Shown here in pieces: positions 56,190-64,000 of a stretch of 64,000 nt of DNA (its first letter is position 1; each line of letters opens with the position of its first letter). Made by a program: the position numbers and the translations under genes. The stretch is from Eustoma russellianum. Taxonomy: Eukaryota > Streptophyta > Magnoliopsida > Gentianales > Gentianaceae. Location of the stretch: NCBI GenBank assembly GCA_036186865.1, contig AP025054.1, forward strand, positions 5,199,053-5,263,052, read 5' to 3'. The notes beneath the pieces were generated by a model, which did no database searches, was not told where the DNA came from, and saw only the letters and a list, made by a program, of their open reading frames with translations.

Positions 56190-56340
56190 GTAGAGGGTCT
56201 AGAGAGAGGATGGATCGTTTTGCGATCTTGATACACTCAACCTTACTCAATACTTTGCGCAAGGGGCTGTTTCCGCGACTCGAACCCGTGATCTCAAGTT
56301 TTACAAAGCATCAACATTAACAGTTGCTACAAATTCATTT
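56190..56340 (-). repeat. Au-like SINE
   Basis: On the minus strand: 'gatcacgggttcgagtcgcg' (a good B box), 'gaaacagccccttgcgcaaa', and 'gtattgagtaaggttgagtg'. These are Au-family landmarks. Confidence 0.68.
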
Positions 56341-56364
56341 AAGATTGCTAAGTGGCCTTGTTAA

Positions 56365-56495
56365 GAGACCAGATCTCCTCACTACAAACTCTCTCACTGC
56401 ATTGCTCATCGTGTGATCTAGCCTCACTACTTTTGTTGCCACGTATCGTGCGGTGAGCAATGCGGTGAGGAGGTTTACGGTGAGGAGATCCAAAC
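56365..56495. mobile_element. MULE-MITE, G-box family (deletion derivative)
   Basis: About 131 bp, from gagaccagatctcctcac to gaggagatccaaacc. The central arms are largely lost, though ttgccacgtatcgtgcgg remains. Confidence 0.6.
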
Positions 56496-56789
56496 CTTCT
56501 TGCTAAATACAATGGGTAGCGGCATTGGAGAAGAGTTGGAAGGAGGAGGGGGGGAAGGGGATGGATTCCTTTGGCTTTGTTTTTAATTTATTTATTTTTT
56601 TAATTAAAAAAGAGAAGTTTTCTTTACCTTCTAAAAATGGAAAAGTAGAAAGAAAGGGAAGAAAGGATGTGCCAAGAGGTAAAGGCTTAGTTATTTTTAA
56701 GTCTTAGTGCAAAGAAACTTACCTAATCAATGTGGCCATTCATTTCTTACAGAGGGAAAAAAAATTGCTTTTATAATGTTTTCGAGAGA

Positions 56790-56987
56790 TCTTGGGATGG
56801 GGTGATGTTTGTCTGCCTCTTATCTTTTCTAGACTTTAGCAATAATTTTTACTGTCGTTGAGATATACTTGGTATAATAGTTGTTGTNNNNNNNNNNGGG
56901 TGATGTTTGTCTGCCTCTTATCTTTTCTAGACTTTAGCAATAATTTTTACTGTCGTTGAGATATACTTGGTATAATAGTTGTTGTTG
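56790..56987 (+). repeat. TS-like SINE F1 split by an assembly gap
   Basis: Flanked by the 16-bp duplication taatgttttcgagaga (56774-56789 and 56988-57003). Its interior contains ten N (56888-56897) with an identical 88-bp sequence on either side. The true SINE is probably about 100 bp, with a TTG tail. Confidence 0.75.
56888..56897. other. Assembly gap (10 N)
   Basis: The sequence immediately left (56800-56887) and right (56898-56985) of the gap is the same 88 bp. Confidence 0.97.
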
Positions 56988-57003
56988 TAATGTTTTCGAG
57001 AGA

Positions 57004-57894
57004 CCCATCAAAGAGTAGATATTCTTTTATTTCTTCGTTTATCTATCTGTTACACTAGATAATATCATAATATATATATTATTTTGGTCTCAAACAATGT
57101 ATTTGTTTAATACATATGACATGTTTTCACCAAATATCACATATGATAAATAGATGATGTGACAAAATACCTCCTTTTCTTACGAAATTTCTGTCTTTTT
57201 TATTTGCTTTTTTATTTCATCAGCAAAATCCTTGGTATGAAATCTAATTTTGTTTCTTTCTTTTTCTTATTAAAAAAGTTACTATTTATATGATGTCGAT
57301 AGTTGTATTTGTAAGGTACTTAATGTATGACTTTAAAACGTATCTCAACTGGTATAAGTAGTGAATTACATCCAATTACAGTTTCAAATCTTGACAGTCA
57401 GAACATAGATATCGTCAGTTTCAGTATATGGTGATTTAGGTTTGAGCTTAAGCTCTGTGTGGTTACATAGTCTTGTGCTTCTTGTCTAGTAAACCGCTGA
57501 GTATTTGATTTACATCTTATATAAATCCAGTACGGAATAAACTTGATGTTTTCTTGGACAAAGTGAACACGTTTAACAGCTGAGTCCACCTTAGCAGATG
57601 ATAAGGTTCCTGTGAGAAAATATTTGAGCAAAACTCCACGAAGGGTCGGCTGAGTTGTCCATTTCCATGACATTAATATTACATAAAAGAAGCTGGTGAT
57701 AGATGAAGGAAAATTCTCAATTGGCATTTACTTTAGCTTTGGCATCAAGAAAGATATGAATTGCTATTATATATCTTTGAGAGTGATGACACATGATAAA
57801 AAGGACGATCCATACCATTGAAATCAAAAGAAATGCATCAAGTCCCCTTCAATGTCATGGCAATTTCTAGAAATCAAAGTCTACACGGCTTTCT
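57004..57894. other. Intergenic DNA, nothing firmly recognised
   Basis: A 109-codon minus-strand frame (57398-57727) has plausible composition but matches no family with confidence and has no context. Not called as a gene. Confidence 0.4.
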
Positions 57895-58062
57895 AATTAG
57901 CCAAAATAAATTGTGATGCAATTTTCATCGTGGGTTATCGGAAAATAACGTTTATGTGTTTCTAATATATGAGTATGGTTGCGTACAACCGACCCTCCCA
58001 TACCCCGTCGTAGGCGGGAGCCTCTAAGGCAATTGGGTCATGTTGTTGTTGTTGAGTGTGCC
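57895..58062 (+). repeat. SINE-like repeat F2 with TTG tail
   Basis: Contains 'gtgatgcaattttcatcgtg', 'ggttgcgtacaaccgaccct', 'ccccgtcgtaggcgggagcc' and ends gttgttgttg. Confidence 0.65.
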
Positions 58063-58435
58063 ACCTTTTTACAAGGAAAAAATGGCAACTGCAAAAAAAA
58101 AAAAAAACAAGGGATTCAACTCAAGTCTCTAAGATTGGAAATATGTTACTCAACCGTTAGACATAAAGGTTTTTTCGGAAGAAAATGACAACTTTCTTAA
58201 CTCTATCCTTTGAAATAATAGTCGTTTTTCAAGTTCCATTTCTGGATTTGGCCACCAGCTCTCATAATCACTATGGCTATGATGATAACACATGGATATA
58301 CTCCACCCAACCTTACCATCGTTTTGTAATGAACATCAACATCATGGAAATGAGTTAAAAAAAAACAAGGCCTAGGGAAATGGTTGATGGATCTTAGGAT
58401 GTCATTTCCTCAATTCTGGTATTGCCCTTTTCATT

Positions 58436-58560
58436 TCTCCCACACAACAACCACAACAACTAACCATTACGTTAGAGACTTCCGCCTATGACAGAATATG
58501 AGGGGTCGGATGTATGCAATCATACTCATGTGTATGTTAAAACATACGAAGGTCACACCT
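58436..58560 (-). repeat. SINE-like repeat F2 (interrupted)
   Basis: A reverse copy starting from its AAC-rich tail, with 'gacttccgcctatgacag' and 'aggggtcggatgtatgcaa'. It is cut short close to the Tat element's LTR. Confidence 0.6.
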
Positions 58561-58603
58561 GATCATCAAATTGAACCGGTGGTTAAGTTTATCAAACACG
58601 TAT

Positions 58604-59474
58604 TGACGAGGTCGGATTGTCTCGCCAAGGTAAAAGTAGAAATATCCGGAGCTAGGCCGTTGATGGCCGTTAGCTTTCCGTCAACTGTCCTCCAGGGAAA
58701 CCTGAGAAAAGAAAGAGCACGTTAGGGTCCCAGGGCGCTGCCCCGGGAAAACCCTCCGACGCTCAAGTCAGTTGTGGGCATTTTATGCGAATGGCTTTAA
58801 CTGAAATATAGGTTTGACGGAACCTGTTTGAGGTCGGCCAAAATGTGGGCCGAGCTGGGGTGTCTTTTTCTCTAGATCGGGAAGAGCTTGACTTCTTTCT
58901 GTTACAGAAGCTCTTTTATAGGGGACGAAGCTGGTAGCTGTGTGTCCCAGATGGATGAAATGAGGACGTCTGGCTAGCCTGCATGATGGCCGTGCAGCTG
59001 TTTAGGATGGTTATGCTGGCTACTTGCCTCTGCATGATCGACATCTGGAAAGTCAAGATTGCATGTTGGCCACGTAGCATACAGCACTGTGACTGTTGTA
59101 AGTCCGGCCGAGGTCAGTAATCAGAGACCCGTGGCCGAGGTGAATTATTGGCACCTAGGACCTGACTGGATTCCTTTGACCGAGATAGGCCTTTGACCGA
59201 GGTGAAATCCCTTGACAAAGTTCTAAGGCCGAGACAAGATCCATTGGCCGTGGTATGACCATTAAGCCGAGGCGAAACCCTTAGGCTGAGGTGGTCACTA
59301 TGGCCGTGGTGGACTGTTAGTTCCAATAAGGTGCTAACCATATAGCTGAGATGGATTATCTGTTCGTCTCTGACTTGACCTGTTATTGGGCCGAGCTGCA
59401 GTACTTAGCCATTTCTATGTCCTTGCTGGATGTTGACCGTTATTGACTAACAGGTGAATTTCTTGGTATCATCA
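58604..59474 (-). repeat. 3' LTR of the Tat-lineage element
   Basis: On the minus strand it starts tgatgataccaagaaattca after a tctggggggcaaa tract and ends near cgacctcgtca. The block 'ggaaaaccctccgacgctca' matches the inverse of 43900-43925. The remote end is approximate because the partner LTR is outside the window. Confidence 0.65.
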
Positions 59475-59784
59475 TTTGCCCCCCAGATTAGGCTGGCCGA
59501 GCTGACCTGAGGTCAGGCTGATCTGATGATGTCGTTGGCGCTAGCCGAGGTGTTACTCTTGAAACCAATCATTTCACGCTTATCAAGCGTAGTGTACGAA
59601 GCGTCAGTTCACAGCTATACTGATTGGATTAATTTGTTCTGCGCAATTATGGCCTACGCAAATCGAGGCGACGGGGTTCAGCTTTTACTCATGTCGGTTC
59701 AGGATTCGAGGCCAATCTTAACGACGGCGTGAGAATCGAGGTCGGCCAACCCGAGGTGACCTTTGGAGTAGCAGAGATTTCTGC

Positions 59785-59793
59785 CTATAAATA
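59785..59793 (+). promoter_or_regulatory. TATA box of the antisense gene
   Basis: tataaatag lies 156 bp upstream of the first ATG of the antisense gene, on the plus strand, followed by a pyrimidine-rich leader. Confidence 0.65.
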
Positions 59794-59948
59794 GGTCTCC
59801 TCCTCTCATTTTTAACTTTTACCTTCTGCTTACTCTCACTCTTAGTCTTCCCGGCTTGCTTCCTTCTCCGGCATTCATCCTACATACTCCGGTCATCTCC
59901 TTCCTTCTTTTCCGGCAAATCGCCTGTAAGTCTTCTCTGCTAGCTTTC

Positions 59949-62182
59949 ATGTCTTCGGCTTCTGATTCACAAAATCGCTCCGAAGGAGCTTCTTATGTTG
60001 GTAATGACGGAAACTGTAGTTCCTCATCGGAGAAGACGGTTGTCTCTGAGAACCGTCCTCCGGCTCGGCTTCTGGCTGGTGCGGTGATGTTGCCGGCCCC
60101 AGTAGCCGGCTCCGCCGAGCAGAGCTGTAACTATAGTCGAAGTTTCGCCGGAGCAAGCTGAAACTATTCCTGCTCCGGAAACTGTCACAATTCCCCCAAA
60201 ATCTAGGGTTTCAGCTCTGCCGGTAGGGGTCGTTTACCGGGGGTCCCCCTCAGCCGAGGTCCAAGAATCGTTTTGTACCCTGTCCGAGGTGGACATAACA
60301 CTGTTGTGTGATAGGTACGAAATTGATGTTGATCAATTCGACCCCCCTTCCTTCGTCCAATCAAACTGCCTATGACCCTCCTGCGGGGTATGAGGCTATT
60401 TATGAGGAATACTTCTATTCTGGGTTTCGTCTCCCATCCCAGTCTCTCTGTTTCGAATTCTTCATTCCTATAACCTCAGGCTTCCTCAAATCAAACCCAA
60501 TAGTTTAAAAATCATTCTATCTTTTCTGCTCTTCCTTAGAGCATCCGAGATTCCCTTTGACCAGAGGATCTTTAGGAGCTTGTTTGCTTGTCGATCTTCT
60601 GAGAGTTGGTATTATTTTACCAAGAGAGTGACTCCTGAAGATTTTCACTATGTTGTCCATATACCTACCTTTAAGAACTGGAAAGGTAGGTTCTTTTACA
60701 TCAAGAAGTTAGGACTACCCCAACTTGATGTATGGAGATCAGGCAAAGCTGACAACATGAAGCCGAGCCCAGAATTTTGTGATGAGGCTGCCAAGTTGTA
60801 TACCTCGCCTGTAGTCATTGACTGGCATAGAGTTAATGACTCAGTACTGAAAGCAGCTGACCTGAGCTCCTTAGCTTCAGGTCCCCATTATAAACCCCTA
60901 TCTCCAGAGAATTTGGCAATAGTCCGGGGTATGCTCTGGTACTTGTGCTCCTTTTTCGTTCTTTATCTGCCTCCAGCTAAATCTGTATACTCTATGCAGA
61001 TTCCATGGCTCCCGGAGGCAAAGAATTTGCAGCCAAGATTGCTAAGGCTGCATCCCGCAAGAAAACTCAAACTGCTAAGGCAAGGGCCGAGGCGGCTCAA
61101 GATCTGCCCCCAGCTGAAGGCATTGCCGAAGCCGAGGTGAACCAAGCAATTACAATTGCATCTGAATCAACCAATCCAGGTATTTTGTATTTCCTATCCT
61201 GTTGATTTGTTCCCTTGGGTAGTTTTCCTTACTCGGATCATGATAGCAGAGGCAAGGGCCGAGGTCCCTCTAAAAGTGCAGCTCCAGTTGACCTCGGACA
61301 AACCCAACAGCATGAGAGCTCTGTTCTGGGGAAAAGGCAAAGGGAAGATATCCCCATTCCTGAAGCCGAAATCCCACCTACTCAAGAACAAACTGTGATG
61401 GTGGGAGAGTTTGATGAAGCCGATACCGTGTTAGTCCAGCCGTGGCCAGAAAGATGAACAGCTTAATACTGCCTCTGGACAGACAGCGTGTTTCAAACGC
61501 ATCCTGGAGCAACTTGGTCAACTCTGTTCATATCAACTCTGCCATGGTATGAACTAACTTGTACTGTTATATCCTTTGGGGTTTTACTAACATTTTGGTA
61601 AACCAGCTGAAGGTACAATTATGTGAGCTCATCAACCGAGTGAAGAGCTCAAAACATGGCCGCCAAAGTTCAAGAGTCTGAAGCAGCTTCCAGGACATCA
61701 CGTCCTTGAAGGTTGAAAATGACAAGCTCCGGGGACAAAAGGAAGAGGCCGAAGTTAAGTGGGCTACGGCTAACTCCTTGGTCGCCGAGCTGGAGAAGAG
61801 GAATGCCGACCTGGAGGCATGTTACAATCAAGTGATGGCTGAGTCTGGGCAGAAAGATGCCGTAATCAAAACTCTGCAAGAGAAACTGGAGCAGCAAGCA
61901 TCAAGTTTTGCAACTCAGCTTGCAGCGGCCAAGTCCGAAGCAGTGGCTGAGTTCAAGAAGTCTGAACTGTTCGAAGAGAATATGGTGCTGCTGCAAGGCC
62001 CAGTTATGCAGATGGGCCAGACAAAAGCCATTGACGTCTGCGCTGAGGTATGCCCCCAGCTAAATAAAGATGACCCCAGGCTGGTTGAGCTCTATAACAT
62101 CAATGCTGAAGCCGAGTTCGAAACTCAATTTCAGAAGTTCACTGAAGGGGCTGACTTACGCGAAGACGAAGAACAAATCTAG
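59949..62182 (+). pseudogene. Antisense gene of the Tat element (Transposase_28-like, coiled coil)
   Basis: N-terminus (ATG 59949) is Ser/Pro-rich. A middle region at about 60325-60930 resembles the plant 'putative gypsy-type transposon' domain (PF04195): DPPAGYEAIYEEYFYSGFRL, then RSLFACRSSESWYYFTK and WKGRFFYIKKLGLP. Likely introns are 60929-60999 (GT to AG, frame kept into MAPGGKEFAAK) and one from 61180. The last exon (61706-62182) is a coiled coil (ENDKLRGQKEEAEV, LVAELEKRNADLEACYNQV). Frameshifts near 60117 and a stop near 60373 break it. The molecular function of such ORFs is unknown. Confidence 0.72.
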
Positions 62183-62795
62183 TTTGATTGTAATATATAA
62201 TCTTTGCCTTCAATGAAAATTCCAACTTTTGACTTAAATTTTGTTTTGCTGAATTTCCTGAACTTCAAACTCTTATTTGCTGGAAATCGCATGTTGGCCT
62301 TACCAGTCTTAAACAAGTTCGTTTAAAACTGTGCTAACTAATATAACCGAACTCTTCAAGTTTAGTGGCCGAGATCAGGTGCCGGCCCCGTTAGTCTTAT
62401 CCGAACTCAGTTTTGCCGAGGTCGTAGGCGGCCTTACTAGTCTTGGATAAATTCGTTTCGAAGATGCTTGTCCACAAACCAATGTATTACTGAGTCTTAT
62501 TAAGTTCTTACTTGCCGAGGTTGAACGTCGGTCTTATCAAACCTGCTCAGTTTAATAAAAAATTGACAAAATAAAAGTTACCTTGCCATGCTGAGTTTAA
62601 ATAAGAGAATCTCGTGATGCCTTGGCCGGATCCCATTTAAAGGGATAATTCTGAGCATATCCGATGTATGCTAGCCGGGGTGAGATATAGAGATTTGCCC
62701 CGTATCCAGATTTGCCAAAGTCATACGAGTTTCGAGCAGGTTGGTGTCCCGAGCTGGCCGAGATGTAACTTCAACCCTCAACCGAGACCTTTCCC
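62183..62795. other. Untranslated interior of the Tat element
   Basis: Many 'gccgag' and 'ggccg' motifs, shared with the LTR region. No open frame recognised. Confidence 0.5.
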
Positions 62796-63101
62796 GAACC
62801 TGCTGAGAAGAAATCTTTAACCCTCTGGCGGGCTCTTTCCCCAGAGCCTGCTGAGGAGAATTTTTAACCCTCTGGCGGGCTCTTTCCCCAGAACCTGCTG
62901 AGGAGAATTTTAACCCTCTGGCGGGCTCTTTCCCCAGAACCTGCTGAGGAGAAATTTTAACCCTCTGGCGGGCTCTTTCCCCAGAACCTGCTGAGGAGAA
63001 ATTTTAACCCTCTGGCGGGCTCTTTCCCCAAACCTGCTGAGGAGAAATTTTAACCCTCTGGCGGGCTCTTTCCCAGACCTGCTGAGGAGAAATTTTAACA
63101 A
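62796..63101. repeat. 46-47 bp tandem repeat, six copies
   Basis: Units begin with ctctggcgggctctttcccc at 62823, 62870, 62916, 62963, 63010 and 63056, preceded by a partial unit. Minus-strand frames across it are repeat artefacts. Tandem arrays in the 3' untranslated region are a known feature of Tat-lineage elements. Confidence 0.93.
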
Positions 63102-63371
63102 GAAACTTCAATTCCGCAAAGCTGTCCACAACATTGAGTTGGATGAACACAAACTTTTTATTGCTGAGAAGTTTCATGCACCATAAGGTGACTGTTGTAT
63201 AGGCCAACTATAAGGCCGAACTGGGGTTTTTCAGATGTACGCGAAAATTGATCCCCACTTTGAACTCAGTTAACATCAAGGCACCTAACTTGCTGTTTTT
63301 CCAACTCAGAGCTGTCGCTCAAATTGGCGTCCACCTCAGGAATCAACCAAGTCGGCTCTGCTGCGCGGGGT

Positions 63372-64000
63372 TCAATCTTGGATCATGAAACTGCTGCAGA
63401 TGGCCGAGCTCAATTTGGCGAGTTGCCTACAGTCTTCTGTATCATGCCCTATATCATGATGATATAGGCAGTAGAGTTGTGGATCCCTCTTATGGAGTGG
63501 CCCTGCAAGGGGCTTAGGTTCCTTTGCCAAATTCCTCTTCCTCATATAGGAGAGGATGTGAGCTTTTGAAGCCAACAGAGAGGTCCTTTCTCTGCCCTGA
63601 CTCCGAATTTTGACAGATACTCTTTCTTGCCGTGAGGCCTGGATATGTGTTCCAGAATTGGAAGGCCGAGATGAGGTCGAAGGGCACTGTATGGTCTGAT
63701 AACCAGACCTCCGTGGTAGGTATCCTGTTTCAGTTATAATCTCGGCTTGACATTCAGAATGATATCCTGGCCGAGATGGAGAATACTCCAACTGCTGAAC
63801 ACTGGTACTGCCAGGAAAGGGTCTACTGGTACCTTCTGTTAAGGCTTCCCTCTTAGTTCCATAACAGCTTGGAACGCTGCCGGATTTTGAGCTACATAGT
63901 GTACAGCTCTCATGTGTTCTTCATATGAGAATATGATAGGAGTTGAAAACTTTGACTCCTTGGAACATTGTGCAGTCAGAGAAGACTTTTGATAGTCCTC
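63372..64000 (-). pseudogene. Tat-lineage gag (partial, C-terminal)
   Basis: The frame 63791-63372 contains HILSYMRKRNLAKEPKPLA and then LYCLYHHDIGHDTEDC, the gypsy gag zinc-like C-x2-H-x4-H-x4-C region. Upstream, in another frame near 63900-63870, are SYEEHMRAVHYVAQNPAAF, matching the start of the relic at 44260. A frame change and a stop near 63840 separate them. The N-terminus continues past the window edge. Confidence 0.72.

Larger units (their letters stand above)
58604..64000 (-). mobile_element. Tat-lineage Ty3/gypsy element without pol, with antisense gene
   Basis: Read on the minus strand from the right edge: gag (64000-63372), a tandem-repeat region (63101-62796), an antisense gene (59949-62182, plus strand), a purine-rich tract (about 59490-59475), and an LTR (59474-58604). 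No protease, RT or integrase lies between gag and the repeats, so this is a non-autonomous derivative. The 5' LTR would be beyond the window. Antisense ORFs between pol and the 3' LTR are known in the Tat lineage. Confidence 0.78.

Noticed and set aside
57398..57727. 109-codon minus-strand frame, briefly considered as a tubulin-like fragment
   Set aside because: Similarity was limited to a few residues and did not extend; no splice or context support. BLASTP would decide.
62910..63207. Repetitive minus-strand proteins (KFLLSRFG repeats)
   Set aside because: They arise from the 46-47 bp tandem repeat; unit lengths alternate, so frame is not even maintained.

Overview
This window is repeat-rich plant nuclear DNA, most likely from a eudicot and probably an asterid. 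Evidence includes plant retrotransposon lineages (Ty1/copia, Tat-lineage Ty3/gypsy, TRIM, L1-type and RTE-type LINEs), SINEs with (TTG)n tails resembling the Solanaceae TS family, Stowaway, Tourist, hAT and Mutator MITEs, degenerate plant-type telomere repeats, and one intron-containing patatin-related gene. There is no prokaryotic gene organisation, CRISPR array or canonical tRNA/rRNA gene. The species cannot be fixed from the sequence.

Only one host gene is well supported: a group III patatin-related phospholipase on the minus strand (33413-42837). It has two exons separated by an intron of about 8 kb. That intron holds a SINE, a complete non-autonomous hAT element, a decayed RTE LINE, two further SINEs and a G-box-bearing MITE.

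Layout: 1-9.4 kb is SINE and MITE debris. 9435-14533 is a full-length L1-type LINE with 14-bp target duplications. 14.5-17.3 kb is AT-rich debris and the 3' end of a Tat-lineage element. 17704-18137 is a TRIM. 18.1-24.7 kb is a cluster of MITEs and SINEs. 24781-31026 is a complete Ty1/copia element with 760-bp LTRs and a 5-bp target duplication; its coding region is broken by frameshifts. 31-33 kb is SINE and simple-repeat sequence. 33.4-42.8 kb is the patatin gene. 43.4-46.8 kb is a decayed, internally deleted Tat-lineage element. 47.1-47.6 kb is a telomere-like tract. 48-58.5 kb is again SINEs and MITEs, with a Tourist MITE next to its own empty-site paralogue and a 10-N assembly gap. 58604 to the window end is a minus-strand Tat-lineage element that lacks pol but carries an antisense gene with its own TATA box and introns.

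The most distinctive signal is a foldback MITE family of about 180 bp with 9-bp target duplications. About 17 full or partial copies lie in 64 kb, and most carry inverted ACGTG (G-box/ABRE-like) motifs in their hairpin arms.
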